Below, one piece after another: positions 8,764 to 18,875 of a stretch of 64,000 bases of DNA. Positions within the stretch are counted from its first letter, which is position 1. Each line of letters starts with the position of its first letter. A program made the translations under genes and the position numbers. The notes beneath the pieces were generated by a model. That model was not told where the DNA came from, did no database searches, and saw only the letters and a list, made by a program, of their open reading frames with translations. Source of the stretch: Leucobacter massiliensis. Its GTDB lineage: Bacteria; Actinomycetota; Actinomycetes; Actinomycetales; Microbacteriaceae. The stretch is taken from positions 1 through 64,000 of the forward strand of contig NZ_MWZD01000012.1 in assembly GCF_002982315.1 (NCBI RefSeq). The letters are read 5' to 3'.

Positions 8764-9717
8764 TCACGACGCGTCCAGCGCTTCGATCCGCCACTCCGCA
8801 CGGTGCGCCTCGCCCGGGGCCAGCTCGACGAGGTTCCGCTCCGTCCCGTGGTTGAAGGCGTCGGGCCCGCAGCTCATGGGCTCCACGGCGAGCCCCGCCC
8901 GGTGCCCGTGCGCCCCGGAGTCCGCGAGATCCGCCGTGTGGATCTGCAGCCAGGCGCACTCCGGTCCCCAGCTCATCGCGACCCCGCCGCCGTCCGGGGC
9001 CCGCAGCTCCGCCCGCGCCCGGCCGTCCTCCCCGCGCTCCAGCTGCGTGAAGGCGTGGTCGATCCGCGCCTCGCCGATGCGCCGCGGCTCGCGGAAGTCG
9101 AAGCGTTCAGGGTCGACGCTCACCTCCGCGAGGCTCTCCGGCACGAGCCGGTGCTCGTCGACGAGGAGCACCCGCGAGGCGGGCAGGCGCAGCGTCCAGT
9201 CGTCCACTCCGCCCGCCCCCGCGACGAGGTAGGGGTGCGGGCACACGCCGTACGGCGCCGCCTCGGGACTGAGGTTCGTCCCGACGACCTCCTGCGTGAG
9301 CCCGAGCGGGCCGAGCGCGTAGCGGGTCTCGACGGCGATCCTCCAGGGGTACCCGGCCTGCGGCTCGATCACGGCGCGCAGCACCACCGCGTGCGGCCCC
9401 TGCCGCTCCCCGGCGAAGCGCAGCCAGGGCGTGCAGCCGTGCAGCGCGTGACCCCGCGAGGGCTCGGTCAGCGGCAGCTGCAACCGCTCGCCGTTCCACG
9501 TGAAACTCCCGTCGACCACGCGGTTGGGCCAGGGCGCCACCGTGACGCCGCGGAACGCCGGCCGCAGCTCGTCGGCCCCGAAGGGCACGACGAGATCGCG
9601 CCCGCCCGCGCGGTAACCGCGCAGGCTGGCCCCCACCCCGGCGATGACGGCGCGCTGCTCGCCATACGCGATCGACCACTGCTCGCCGGAGCGGGGCTCG
9701 CCGCTTCTCCCCTTCAC
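8764..9717 (-). CDS. Aldose 1-epimerase (mutarotase)
   Basis: The 317-aa galactose-mutarotase-like protein has the substrate-loop segment APWPNRVVDGSFTWNG, the RGHALHG histidine block (general acid region) and GVCPHPYL (second conserved histidine). It interconverts alpha and beta anomers of aldoses. It is the last gene of the arabinose cluster, so L-arabinose mutarotation is the likely job. The start codon is GTG at 9717 and overlaps a TGA (minus-strand GTGA). That TGA terminates the orphan sortase-anchor reading frame just upstream, showing that the ancestral upstream gene ended here. A 14-bp near-parS sequence at 9493-9506 encodes FTWN and is probably coincidence. Confidence 0.87.
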   Translation of the reverse strand: MKGRSGEPRSGEQWSIAYGEQRAVIAGVGASLRGYRAGGRDLVVPFGADELRPAFRGVTVAPWPNRVVDGSFTWNGERLQLPLTEPSRGHALHGCTPWLRFAGERQGPHAVVLRAVIEPQAGYPWRIAVETRYALGPLGLTQEVVGTNLSPEAAPYGVCPHPYLVAGAGGVDDWTLRLPASRVLLVDEHRLVPESLAEVSVDPERFDFREPRRIGEARIDHAFTQLERGEDGRARAELRAPDGGGVAMSWGPECAWLQIHTADLADSGAHGHRAGLAVEPMSCGPDAFNHGTERNLVELAPGEAHRAEWRIEALDAS

Positions 9718-9869
9718 GAGCGCGCCCGCCGTTGACGCACGAGCACGAGCGCGGCACCGAGCCCGAGCAGCAGCGCCGCCGTGAGCAGCACCGAGCCCCG
9801 CCCCGGCGCCCCCGTCGCGGCGAGCTCGGGATCCCTATCAGAGAAGACCCAACCACTACCCTCTAGCAC
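9714..9869 (-). pseudogene. Detached C-terminal sortase anchor (LAATG, membrane segment, RQRRARS tail) of the upstream GH43 gene
   Basis: The minus strand encodes DPELAATGAPGRGS followed by about 20 hydrophobic residues and RQRRARS, then TGA at 9714-9716. LAATG (9810-9824), a membrane span and a basic end make a complete cell-wall sorting signal of the LAXTG type used by class E sortases. The frame has no start codon of its own: it opens only after a TAG at 9870-9872, and all three frames are stopped between 9856 and 9872. The TGA overlaps the GTG of the mutarotase gene. I infer that this is the lost end of the GH43 protein, cut off by a frame disruption or a sequence error near the C11 tract. 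Confidence 0.72.
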
Positions 9870-12796
9870 CTAATTTGCTCCGGAGCCGGGATGGGTGAAG
9901 AAACCGCCGGCCGCGCCCCCCCCCCCGCCGCGCTCGCGCCCGCCTCTGAGCCGTCGCTCGAACCGGAGCCGGCAGCAGCTGCCGTGCCACCGCCGGCATC
10001 CGCGGTCGCGCCGCCGGCATCCGCCGTGCCGCCCCCGGGAAGGCTCACCGGCTCGGCCGCCGAGGGCGCGACGAGGCCGTCGCGATACCCGTCGTAGCGC
10101 ACCGACACCTCGGTGACGCCCGCGGGCACGCGCACCGCGGCGACGGCCGCCGCAGCATCGGCGTCACCCGCCACGGCATCGGCGTCACCCGCCTCCGCCG
10201 AGCCGGGTGCGGCGCGCTCCGCCGGCTGCACGGTGACCGTCTCGCGCCACGAGCCGCCGGCGAAGGTCACGGTGCCGGCCACCTCTCCCCCGTCGAGCGC
10301 GGAGACCCGCGCCGTGAGCTCACGGCCCTCCACGGAGACCTCCGTCCGCGACTCGGCCGGCCGCACCTCGCTCCACGCGTGCATCGCATCGAGCACCTGC
10401 CGGGTGACGCTGACGAAGGCGCCGTGGCGCGGGCTCGGCGGCAGCCCGCCGCGCTCGCGCACGCTCCACTCCGGCTGCTGCGAGATCCGCTGCCCCCGCT
10501 CGCTCGCGGCGAGCGCGGCGCCGCTCGTCACGAAGGCGCGGTAGCCGCCGTCGCCGTAGTTGTCGACGAGGAAGACATAGCCGTCGCCGTCCTGGTTCGC
10601 CGGGTCGCCCTCGTTGAGGCGGATGATCTGCGGGCCCTCGCCGGCGTGGCCGGTGATCGGGGTGGTCATGGCGGTGTCGACGAGCTGCCAACCGGTCGCG
10701 GGATCCGCGTCCCAATCGGAGCGGGTCGTGGGCGCCGTGAGCACCCGGGAGCGCTCCATGAAGATGTCCTTGCCGCGCTCCAGTCCGTCTGCGGCGCCGC
10801 CCTCCTCGTTCTTCGTGAAGCGATAGTACGTGTCCCCGATCTTCTGCACGGTCGAGTCGATGCGCGCGAAGCCGGTGTCCTGCCACGTCTCGGGCGGCGA
10901 GGTGAAGCTCACGAAGTCACGGGTCAGCACCGCGAACATGCGCGCGTGGCCGGGCCCCGAGGTGTGCGCCTCGTCGTCGTACATGCGCGAGGCGAAGAAC
11001 ACCACGTACGACTGCAGTTCGTCATCCCAGTAGGCTTCGGGCGCCCACGTCATTCCGGCCTCGGGCCGGTTGATCGTGATGCCGCCGTTCTCGTCGCCGT
11101 TCGTGCGGCTCCAGTGGACGAGGTCGCTCGACTCCCAGACGTTCACCTTGAGGCTGCCGTTCGACTGGGCCTCGCCCCAGCTCGTGCCGCAGCCGATGCA
11201 GAGGTCGGTGGCGATCATGTAGTACGTGTCGCCGCCGTGCGAGCGCAGGATGTACGGATCGCGGTGCCCGGTCGTGTCGGCGGAGTTGTCCACGATCGGC
11301 CGCCCGTCGTTCACCTCTGAGAAGGAGAAGAAGTCGTTGCCCTCCGTGGCGGCGGCGTAGATCCGCTCGTCGCCGTCCGAGCGGAAGTACGCCGAGGCGT
11401 ATCCCGCGTCGGGCGCGGAGCGGCCGCGCTCGGCGATCGTCACGGCGTAGTCCCGGGACACGCTGCGCTCGCCGAGCTGCGCGGTCGCGGTGAGCACGAC
11501 CTCGCGGTCCCCCTCGCCGTAGGCGGGCCGGGTCACCACGCCGCCCCCCGCGAAGGGGTCGGCCATGCCCACCGCGGGCGGCGCATAGGCGGGATCCGTC
11601 GGCGTGACGAGCGCAGGATCCGAGGAGGTCCAGGTGATGCGCGAACCCTCGACGGCACCCGTGACCGCGAGCGGCAGGTGCTCGCCGCTGCGCTCCGCCA
11701 GCACGATGGCGTCGAGGTCCGCCTCGATCGACGGCGCGAGCACCGTCACCGCGAACTCGAGCCGCGCCCCGCCGGCGAGCGTCGCCGTCAGGGTCACCGG
11801 GGTGTCCACGGCGATCTCGCGCGACACGCGCCCGTCGAGCGCGACGACCGACTCATCGGAGGAGGCCCAGCCGAGGGCGACCCCGTTGACCGCGGACGGC
11901 AGGCTGAGCTTCCGCGTGACCCGGTCGAAGGAGGGGTTCGATCCGAGCACGATCGCGCCGAGGTCGAGGCGCAGGATGCCCTCGCTGGCCGCGGCTTTCT
12001 CCGCGGCGGTGGGCTGCGCGGCGGCGAGCTGCTCGGCGCTCAGGGCCTCGTCCCAGAACTTCACATCGCTCACATCGCCGACGAAGAGCGGGTCCCCCGC
12101 GTAGAGCGAGCGGCCGAGATACCCGAGCACCTCGCCGGAGGGGATGATGCTCGACAGCTCATACGGGTGCTGCACCGTGGAGATCTGCTCCCCGTCGCGA
12201 TACACGGTGAGGCGGTCCCCCTCGCCCACCATGGTCAGGGTGGTGAAGCCGGCACCCAGACCGCCGCCGGCCGGGAGGCGCACCTCGCCGTTCCCTCCGT
12301 CGCGCTTCACGCGGATCGCGGAGAGCACCTGATCGCCGTAGCCGCTCTGCGCACTGCGCGGGCTGAGGAAGACGTGGTTGCCGAGCTCGCTCGTGTTCCA
12401 GGGTCCGACACCGTCGCCGAGCACCCAGCCGAAGTGGTTGGCGGCGGTGCGCGTGGTGACGGTGTACTCCACGGTGAAGTCGTTGTCGCTTCCCGTCACG
12501 ATGCCCTGCGGCAGCGCCGCGTAGCCGTCACCGGCGAAGCGCAGCACCTCGTCCTCGCCCGCGCGCACGAAGGAGCCGTCGCCGAAGCCGGTGAGCGAGG
12601 CGTGGCGCTCGTTGCCGGACACGTCGAGCAGGGTTCCGCCGCGATGCGACATGTCGTAGTGGGCGCTCGGCTGCGGCGCTTCGGCGGCCGCGGCCGTGAT
12701 GCCGAAGCCGCCGAGCGGAACCGCGAGCGCCGCCGCGAGGACGAGCCCGAGCGCGCGGCGGCGGGCGGTACGGGGCGAACGGGGATGCTGGCTCAT
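9863..12796 (-). CDS. Secreted multidomain glycoside hydrolase family 43 protein (arabinan-active?), C-terminus apparently disrupted
   Basis: The 977-aa protein begins with a signal peptide (twin Arg-rich start, hydrophobic 14-35, AAAAEA cleavage). It continues with a LamG/concanavalin-like domain (about 40-215) and two Ig-like bacterial domains (about 240-440). The GH43 beta-propeller (about 445-790) has the GHRDPYILRS aspartate block, WAPEAYWDD and RIDSTVQKIGDTYYRF. A further Ig-like region and a long Gly/Ala/Ser linker follow. GH43 enzymes remove arabinose or xylose from plant polysaccharides; next to araBAD, arabinan or arabinoxylan is likely. The linker looks like a wall-spanning stalk, but this frame ends in an unconvincing IPAPEQIRC tail after a run of 11 C/G. 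A sorting signal lies 40 bp beyond the stop. Confidence 0.85.
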   Translation of the reverse strand: MSQHPRSPRTARRRALGLVLAAALAVPLGGFGITAAAAEAPQPSAHYDMSHRGGTLLDVSGNERHASLTGFGDGSFVRAGEDEVLRFAGDGYAALPQGIVTGSDNDFTVEYTVTTRTAANHFGWVLGDGVGPWNTSELGNHVFLSPRSAQSGYGDQVLSAIRVKRDGGNGEVRLPAGGGLGAGFTTLTMVGEGDRLTVYRDGEQISTVQHPYELSSIIPSGEVLGYLGRSLYAGDPLFVGDVSDVKFWDEALSAEQLAAAQPTAAEKAAASEGILRLDLGAIVLGSNPSFDRVTRKLSLPSAVNGVALGWASSDESVVALDGRVSREIAVDTPVTLTATLAGGARLEFAVTVLAPSIEADLDAIVLAERSGEHLPLAVTGAVEGSRITWTSSDPALVTPTDPAYAPPAVGMADPFAGGGVVTRPAYGEGDREVVLTATAQLGERSVSRDYAVTIAERGRSAPDAGYASAYFRSDGDERIYAAATEGNDFFSFSEVNDGRPIVDNSADTTGHRDPYILRSHGGDTYYMIATDLCIGCGTSWGEAQSNGSLKVNVWESSDLVHWSRTNGDENGGITINRPEAGMTWAPEAYWDDELQSYVVFFASRMYDDEAHTSGPGHARMFAVLTRDFVSFTSPPETWQDTGFARIDSTVQKIGDTYYRFTKNEEGGAADGLERGKDIFMERSRVLTAPTTRSDWDADPATGWQLVDTAMTTPITGHAGEGPQIIRLNEGDPANQDGDGYVFLVDNYGDGGYRAFVTSGAALAASERGQRISQQPEWSVRERGGLPPSPRHGAFVSVTRQVLDAMHAWSEVRPAESRTEVSVEGRELTARVSALDGGEVAGTVTFAGGSWRETVTVQPAERAAPGSAEAGDADAVAGDADAAAAVAAVRVPAGVTEVSVRYDGYRDGLVAPSAAEPVSLPGGGTADAGGATADAGGGTAAAAGSGSSDGSEAGASAAGGGARPAVSSPIPAPEQIRC
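9916..9926. repeat. Homopolymer C11 (G11 on the coding strand) inside the GH43 gene
   Basis: Eleven C in a row interrupt the GH43 coding sequence about 50 bp before its stop. Such tracts slip during replication and are also a common sequencing or assembly error. Shifting frame here gives either FFTHPGSGAN and a stop or a third ending, so tract length alone does not restore the downstream anchor. Confidence 0.9.
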
Positions 12797-12828
12797 CGTC
12801 GAGTGCTCCTCGGGTCGGGCGCCGCGGC

Positions 12829-14346
12829 TCAGAAGCCCTGCGCGAGTCGATAGTACGCCTGGTTCCACTGCAGTTCGCGGTGGAAGGCCCGCTCGGTGGT
12901 GTCCGCTCCGATCTCGAGCAGCTCCACCCCGAGCATGTCGGCGAAGTCGCGGAACACCTCGACGCCGATCTGCGTGGTCATGGCGGTGTGATGCGCACCG
13001 CCCGCCGCGAGCCAGCACGCGGTCGAGGTCGCGAAGTCGGGCTCGGGGCGCCACACCGCGCGGCCGACGGGCAGCTTCGGGAGCTCCGGCGCCTCGACGT
13101 TCTGGACGGTGTTCGCGACGAGCCGGAAGCGCTCGCGCATATCGCTCAGCGCGACCACGAGAGCGGGCCCGGGATCCGCGGTGAAGACCAGGCGAACCGG
13201 ATCGTCCTTGCCGCCGATGCCGAGCGGGTGCACCTCGAGCCGCGGGCGCGCGGTGGTGAGCGACGGCGACACCTCGAGCATGTGCGCGCCGAGGATCCGC
13301 TCCGCACCCGGGATCAGATCGTAGGTGTAGTCCTCCATGAGGCTGACGCCGCCCGGCAGGCCGGCGCCCATCACGTTGGCGACGCGGGTGAGGAGCGCGG
13401 TCTTCCAGTCGCCCTCGGCGCCGAAGCCGTAGCCCTCGGCCTGCAACCGCTGCACGGCGAGGCCCGGCAGCTGCCGGAGCGCGCCGAGGTCCTCGAAGCT
13501 CGTGGTGAAGGCGCCGAAGCCGCCCTCCTCCAGGAAGGAGCGCAGGCCCAGCTCGATCGCGGCGCCGTCGCGCAGGGAGGCGTGTCGCTCGCCGCCCGGC
13601 AGCAGCTCGGGCGCCACCTCGTAGCGCTCCGCGTACTCCTCCACGAGGGCATCGATCTGCCGCTCCCCCGCCGCCGCGACCGCCTCGGCGAGCTCGTTGA
13701 CGCTCCAGGTGTTCACCTGCGCTCCGAAGACGAGCTCCGCCTCGGTCTTGTCGCCCTCGGTCACGGCGACGTAGCGCATGTTGTCGCCGAATCGTGCGAG
13801 GCGCAGCGAGCGTGCCGTTGCCACGCCGGCCGCAGCCCGCTGCCACTGCTCCACCTCGGCGCGGACGCGCGGATCGGAGACGTGCCCCGAGACCGTCTTG
13901 CGGTGAACGCCGAGCCGGGTCTGGATGTAGCCGAACTCCCGGTCTCCGTGCGCCGCCTGGTTCAGGTTCATGAAGTCGAAGTCGATCTCGTCCCACGGCA
14001 GCGCGACGTTCGCCTGCGTGTGCAGGTGCAGCAGCGGCTTACGCAGCGCGTCGAGTCCCGCGATCCACATCTTCGCGGGGCTGAAGGTGTGCATCCAGGC
14101 GATCACGCCGATCACCCGGTCCTCGGCGTTGGCCTCCAGCGCGAGGCGCCGGATGGACTCGCTGTCGGTCAGGACGGGCTTCCACACGACGCGGACCGGC
14201 AGCTCGCGGAGTCCGGCCGCGACCTCGCGCGACTGATCGGCGACCTGCCGCAGCGTCTCCTCGCCGTAGAGGAGCTGGCTGCCCGTGGCGAACCACACCT
14301 CGTATCCGTCGAGGCGGTTCATCGGGCCGGCGGGGGTGGTGGGCAT
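12829..14346 (-). CDS. araA: L-arabinose isomerase
   Basis: The 505-aa enzyme has the family N-terminus [16 protein letters not shown], the [12 protein letters not shown] block, [18 protein letters not shown] and the metal-site region near [11 protein letters not shown]. It converts L-arabinose to L-ribulose, the first step of the pathway completed by AraB and AraD encoded upstream. I prefer the ATG at 14346, which has AAAGGA 8 nt upstream. An ATG at 14376 overlaps the araB stop (TGATG) and would add 10 residues. It is 32 bp upstream of the GH43 gene in the same operon direction. Confidence 0.96.
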   Translation of the reverse strand: MPTTPAGPMNRLDGYEVWFATGSQLLYGEETLRQVADQSREVAAGLRELPVRVVWKPVLTDSESIRRLALEANAEDRVIGVIAWMHTFSPAKMWIAGLDALRKPLLHLHTQANVALPWDEIDFDFMNLNQAAHGDREFGYIQTRLGVHRKTVSGHVSDPRVRAEVEQWQRAAAGVATARSLRLARFGDNMRYVAVTEGDKTEAELVFGAQVNTWSVNELAEAVAAAGERQIDALVEEYAERYEVAPELLPGGERHASLRDGAAIELGLRSFLEEGGFGAFTTSFEDLGALRQLPGLAVQRLQAEGYGFGAEGDWKTALLTRVANVMGAGLPGGVSLMEDYTYDLIPGAERILGAHMLEVSPSLTTARPRLEVHPLGIGGKDDPVRLVFTADPGPALVVALSDMRERFRLVANTVQNVEAPELPKLPVGRAVWRPEPDFATSTACWLAAGGAHHTAMTTQIGVEVFRDFADMLGVELLEIGADTTERAFHRELQWNQAYYRLAQGF

Positions 14347-14375
14347 GTGGGGTCCTTTGCGGTTCGGGTCGTGCA

Positions 14376-16001
14376 TCAGTTCGCGGGGAGGGCGGCGGCG
14401 GCGGCGACCGCCGCGAGCCCGGAGCGGTATCGGGCGAGGAAGCGGCGGTAGGCGGCGACGCTCTCGGGATGCGGATCGCGGATCGCGCTCTCGCTGCGCG
14501 TGCGCACGATCCGGTCCAGGTACTCCCCCAGTGGCCGTTCCGCCGCGGCGCCGAGGTACGCGGCGAGCAGCGCCATCCCCCAGGCACCGCCCTCAGATGC
14601 GGTCTCGGCGACCGACACGGGCGCGTCGAGCGCATCGGCGAGCGCCTGCTGGGCGACGCCGGCGGTGCGGAAGACGCCGCCGTGGGCGTGCATGCGGTCG
14701 ATCTCGACGCTCTCCTCGCTCAGCGCTTCCAGGCCGAGGCTCAGCGCCGCGAAGACGCCGTAGAGCTGCGCGCGCATGAGGTTCGCGAGGCTCAGCTCGG
14801 ATCCGGGGGTGCGGACGATCAGGGGCCGTCCCTCGGCGAGGCCCGCCACGGGCTCACCGGAGATCTGGTTGTAGGTGAGGATCCCGCCGGCGTCCGCGGC
14901 GCCGGTCCCGGCGGCGGCGTACAGCGCGCGGAACACCTCGTCGCTGCCGGCCGGGTGGCCGAGCGCGGCGGCGAACTGCCCGAAGACCTCGGCCCAGGCG
15001 GCGAGCTCGCTCGCCCCGTTGTTGCAGTGCACCATCGCGACGGGGTGACCGGCGGGGGTGGTCACCGGGTCGACCTCGGGATGGGCGCCGCGCAGCGGGC
15101 GCTCGAGCACCACCATGGCGAAGACGCTGGTGCCCACGCTGACGTTGGCGGTGCGGGGCGCGACGGCGCCCGTCGCGACCATGCCGGTGCCCGCGTCGCC
15201 CTCGGGCGGGCAGAGCGGCGCTCCCGGCTGGAGCACGCCGCTGGGGTCGAGGAGGCGCGCACCCTCGGCCGTGAGCCGGCCGGCCGGCGCTCCTGCCGGG
15301 AGCACGCTCGGCAGGAGCGCGCGCACCCCGCCACCGCGTGCGGCAGGCGGCAGCGCATCCCCCGCGAGCGCGTCGAAGGCGGCGAGGCACGCGGGGTCGT
15401 AGTCGCGTCCCGCCCCGTCGATCGGGAACATGCCGGAGGCGTCGCCGACGCCGAGCACCCGCTCCCCCGTCAGCCGCCAGTGCACATAGCCCGCGAGGGT
15501 GGTGCAGAAGTCGAGCTCGGGCAGGTGGGGCTCCGCGTCGAGCATCGCCTGGTAGAGGTGGGCGATGGACCAGCGCAGGGGGATGTTGCGCCCGAACAGC
15601 GCCGAGAGCCGCTCGGCGGCGGGACCCGTGTTCGTGTTCCGCCAGCTGCGGAACGGCACGAGCTGCTCGCCGCGCGCATCGAAGGCGAGGTAGCCGTGCA
15701 TCATGGCGGAGACGCCGATCGCGCCCACTCGCTCGAGGCGGACGCCCGTGCGCTCCCGCAGCTGCTCGGCGAGCGCGGCGAAGGCTCCCGACACGCCGGC
15801 CCACACCTCGTCGAGATCGTAGCTCCAGAGGCCGTCGACGTATCGGTTCTCCCACGCGAAGGATCCGGTGGCGAGCACCTCGCCGCTCGCGTCGTCGATG
15901 AGGCAGGCCTTGATGCGCGTCGAACCGAGCTCGATCCCGAGCGCGGTGCCGAGCGGCGCCGTCCCGGCCCCGCCTCGCGCGGTTCCCCCCTTGCCGCTCA
16001 T
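14376..16001 (-). CDS. araB: Ribulokinase (FGGY family carbohydrate kinase)
   Basis: The 541-aa protein starts its FGGY_N domain with [15 protein letters not shown] (residues 22-36). It has the [13 protein letters not shown] block and the C-terminal domain motifs [14 protein letters not shown] and [10 protein letters not shown]. It phosphorylates L-ribulose to L-ribulose 5-phosphate with ATP. The ATG overlaps the araD stop (ATGA). The first 20 residues are Gly/Ala-rich and not conserved. Position between araD and araA and the 3-gene pathway make ribulokinase, rather than another FGGY kinase, the best call. Confidence 0.93.
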   Translation of the reverse strand: MSGKGGTARGGAGTAPLGTALGIELGSTRIKACLIDDASGEVLATGSFAWENRYVDGLWSYDLDEVWAGVSGAFAALAEQLRERTGVRLERVGAIGVSAMMHGYLAFDARGEQLVPFRSWRNTNTGPAAERLSALFGRNIPLRWSIAHLYQAMLDAEPHLPELDFCTTLAGYVHWRLTGERVLGVGDASGMFPIDGAGRDYDPACLAAFDALAGDALPPAARGGGVRALLPSVLPAGAPAGRLTAEGARLLDPSGVLQPGAPLCPPEGDAGTGMVATGAVAPRTANVSVGTSVFAMVVLERPLRGAHPEVDPVTTPAGHPVAMVHCNNGASELAAWAEVFGQFAAALGHPAGSDEVFRALYAAAGTGAADAGGILTYNQISGEPVAGLAEGRPLIVRTPGSELSLANLMRAQLYGVFAALSLGLEALSEESVEIDRMHAHGGVFRTAGVAQQALADALDAPVSVAETASEGGAWGMALLAAYLGAAAERPLGEYLDRIVRTRSESAIRDPHPESVAAYRRFLARYRSGLAAVAAAAALPAN

Positions 16002-16711
16002 CGCCGGTCGTCCTCCGCCTGGCCGTACACGTTCTGGTAGCGCGCGTAGAGCCGGTCGATGTCGTCCTGCGGGATGGGGATCAGCGGCCCCGCCTCCCGC
16101 GCGAGATGCACGGAGCGCGCGACGTCCTCGAGCAGCACCGCGGCCTTGACGGCGTCCTTCGCGGTGACGCCGATCGTGAAGGGGCCGTGGTTCTGCATGA
16201 GCACGGCTCGGGACCGGTGCCCCCGGAGCGTTTCCACGATCCCGCGGCCGATCGAGTCGTCGCCGATGATCGCGAACGGCCCGACCGGCACCGGTCCGCC
16301 GAATTCGTCGGCCATGCCGGTGATGACGCAGGGGATCTCCTCGCCGCGCGCCGCCCAGGCGACCGCGTAGCTCGAGTGGGTGTGGACGACCCCGCCCACC
16401 TCTGGCATATGCCGGTAGACGTATGCGTGCGCGGCGGTGTCCGAGGAGGGGTTGCGCTCGCTTCCGGGCGTACCGGGTACCACGGTGCCGTCGAGCTCGC
16501 AGAGCACGAGGTTCTCGGGGGTGATCTCGTCGTAGGAGACGCCCGAGGGCTTGATGACGAAGAGATCGGCGCCGGGCACCCGGCCGGACACATTGCCTCC
16601 CGTCCACACGACGAGCCCGTAGCGCACGAGCTCGGCGTGGAGCCGCGCCACCTCCGCGCGCACCTCACGGATCGCCGCCTCGACCTCGGGACTGAATCGC
16701 GATGCTGACAT
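15998..16711 (-). CDS. araD: L-ribulose-5-phosphate 4-epimerase
   Basis: The 237-aa class II aldolase/epimerase has GNVSGR near residue 41, KPSGVSYDEITPENLVLCEL, the zinc-ligand motif VVHTHSSYAVAWA and QNHGPFTIG. It converts L-ribulose 5-phosphate to D-xylulose 5-phosphate, which enters the pentose phosphate pathway. It lies 12 bp downstream of the second permease gene and overlaps araB by 4 bp, so transport and catabolism share a transcript. Length is normal for AraD. Confidence 0.95.
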   Translation of the reverse strand: MSASRFSPEVEAAIREVRAEVARLHAELVRYGLVVWTGGNVSGRVPGADLFVIKPSGVSYDEITPENLVLCELDGTVVPGTPGSERNPSSDTAAHAYVYRHMPEVGGVVHTHSSYAVAWAARGEEIPCVITGMADEFGGPVPVGPFAIIGDDSIGRGIVETLRGHRSRAVLMQNHGPFTIGVTAKDAVKAAVLLEDVARSVHLAREAGPLIPIPQDDIDRLYARYQNVYGQAEDDRR

Positions 16712-16723
16712 GCTCTCCCCCTC

Positions 16724-17776
16724 CTAGTGTCTCGCCCGGGTGACCACGCGCTGCAGCAGCACGAAGACCAGCAGGATCCCGCCGGTGATGATCGTCGTCA
16801 TCTCGGGCGGGATGCCGCCGTCGCGCGTGATGAGCACGGTCATGAGACCGAGCACGAGCGCCCCGACCACCGATCCGAGGACGTAGCCGAAGCCGCCGGT
16901 GAGGAGCGTGCCGCCGATGACGGCCGCGGCGATCGCGTCCAGCTCCCAGCCGATGCCGGTGATGTTCTGGGCCGTGCCGAGTCGCGCCGTATAGATCACC
17001 GCGGCGATGCCGGCGAGCGTCCCGCTGATCACGTAGACGAGCACCTTCGTGCGTGCGACGGGAAGCCCCATGAGCTTCGCGGAGGCCTCGGAGCCGCCGA
17101 TCGCGTAGACGGTGCGCCCGGTGCGGGTGCGATGCAGCACGAAGAGCGCGAGCAGCACGATCGCGACGGCGAGCAGCAGGCCGGGGGTGACCACGAGGTC
17201 GTTGACCTTGGGCCCGTCGATGATCTTCCACTTCGTCGCGAGCCACAGCACGCCGGACTCGTCGGGGAGCCGCTCGGGCTGGGTACTCAGCAGCGACGCG
17301 AGGCCGCGGCCGAGGAACATGGTCGCGAGGGTCGCGATGAAGGGCTGCACATGGAAGTACTGGATGAGGATGCCCGAGACGAGGCCGAAGAGGCTGCCGA
17401 TGCCGATCATGGCGACGATCGCGAGCAGCGGCGGCCATCCCGCCTGCGCGAGCATGACGCCGGCGACGCTCGAGAAGGCGACGATCGCGCCGACGGAGAG
17501 GTCGATGCCGCCGGTGAGGATCACGAAGGTGAGGCCGATGGCGAGCACGATCAGGTGCGCGTTGTTGATGAGCAGATTGGAGATGGTGCCCATCTGCACG
17601 ATGCGGCCGTAGGAGATCTCGCCGAACACGATCATGGCGACGAAGATGACGAGCGAGGCGATCGTGGGCAGGATCGCGAGGTTCGTCGTCACCGCGCGGC
17701 GGAACCGCTCGAGCGCGCCGGGCTCATCGGCCGCACGGGGATTGCGCACCTCCGCGGGGGTCAGGGTGTCGCTCAT
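16724..17776 (-). CDS. Sugar ABC transporter permease (YjfF-like)
   Basis: The 350-aa permease of the ribose/galactofuranose (RbsC/YjfF) family has around nine to ten membrane segments and the family motif ILTGGIDLSVGAIVAF near residue 90. It also has the EAA-like loop MGLPVARTKVLVYVISG and GGTLLTGGFGYVLG. It pairs with the second, different permease encoded upstream, as in YtfT-YjfF. I use the ATG at 17776 (MSDTLTPAEV), which overlaps the upstream stop (ATGA). With araDBA immediately downstream, the cargo is most likely L-arabinose, perhaps in furanose form. Confidence 0.9.
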   Translation of the reverse strand: MSDTLTPAEVRNPRAADEPGALERFRRAVTTNLAILPTIASLVIFVAMIVFGEISYGRIVQMGTISNLLINNAHLIVLAIGLTFVILTGGIDLSVGAIVAFSSVAGVMLAQAGWPPLLAIVAMIGIGSLFGLVSGILIQYFHVQPFIATLATMFLGRGLASLLSTQPERLPDESGVLWLATKWKIIDGPKVNDLVVTPGLLLAVAIVLLALFVLHRTRTGRTVYAIGGSEASAKLMGLPVARTKVLVYVISGTLAGIAAVIYTARLGTAQNITGIGWELDAIAAAVIGGTLLTGGFGYVLGSVVGALVLGLMTVLITRDGGIPPEMTTIITGGILLVFVLLQRVVTRARH

Positions 17777-18875
17777 GCCTCGGTCTCCTTCCGCTCGCCG
17801 GCGAGTTTCAACAGCGCGGTCTGCGGCAGCTGGCCCGGCTGGCCGGCTCCCTCCGCTCGCCGGCGCCGCACGAACCAGGCGCGCACCCGCTCGGACTGGG
17901 CGAGGCACAGCACCACGATCACGACCGCCTTGAAGGCCGGGGTCGCCGAGGAGGAGACGCCGAGGAAGAGCACCGTCTTGTCGAGGGTGGCGATGAGCAG
18001 CGCCCCGACGGCGGCGCCCGCGATCGAGAACTTGCCGCCGGTGAGCGCCGTCCCGCCGATCACGACCGCGAGAATCGCGTCGAGTTCCATCTGATAGCCG
18101 GTGCGGGAGACGTCGACCGTCATCACCGTCGAGACGGCGAAGACACCGGCGACGCCCGCCAGGATCCCGCTGAGCGTGTACACCGCGAGGAGGAGCCCGC
18201 GCGGCTTCACGCCGGCCATGCGGCTGGCGCGGGGGTTGATGCCGATGGCCTCGACCATGAGGCCGAGTGCGCTCCGGCGCACGACGAGCCCCACGATGAC
18301 GACGACCGCGGCGGCGAGCAGGAAGACCACGGGAATGCCGAAGACGTAGCCGTTCGCGATCCAGCGGAACAGGCCGTTTTCGGCGTTCGTGTTCTGGCCT
18401 CCGGTGATGACCTTCGCGAGTCCGCGCCCGGCGAGCATCATGACGAGGGTGCTGATGAAGGGCTGCAGTCCGACGTACGCGACGAGCACGCCGTTCACGA
18501 GGCCGAGCACCGCGCTGATGCCGAGGGCGAGGCCGAGGGCCGCGAAGGCGGCTCCGGGGTCCGCGCCTGCCCCCTTCAGGAAGACCATGGAGGTGGCGCC
18601 CGATACGGCCATCACCGAGCCCACCGAGAGGTCGATGCCGCCCGTCGCGATCACGAGCGCCATGCCGAGTGCGATCATGAGGATCGGCGCCGAGGCACGG
18701 AGGATGTCGATGAGATTGCCGACGAGATTGCCGTTCGCCGGGTTGACCGAGATCGCGAGGTAGCCCGGGTCCTTGGCCACGTTGAGGGCGAGCAGCACGA
18801 GGATCGCGACCGCCCCCCAGAAGATCGGACTCTGCACCCAGCGACGCAGCGCGCCGCCGCTCCCCTTCGAGCCGT

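Noticed and set aside
9493-9506. Near-perfect parS (GTTCCACGTGAAAC) in the mutarotase gene
   Set aside because: It has one mismatch in the core and encodes the conserved FTWN segment; it is explained by the protein and is 32 kb from oriC.
9891-10116. Plus-strand ORFs of 68-73 residues beside the C11 tract
   Set aside because: Pro/Ala/Arg-rich translations are shadows of the Gly/Ala linker of GH43 on the other strand.
10113-10230. CRISPR-like or tandem repeats in the GH43 linker region
   Set aside because: The short GCATCGGCGTCACCCGCC-like repeats are codon-level repeats of Ala/Gly/Asp in a linker, not spaced repeats.
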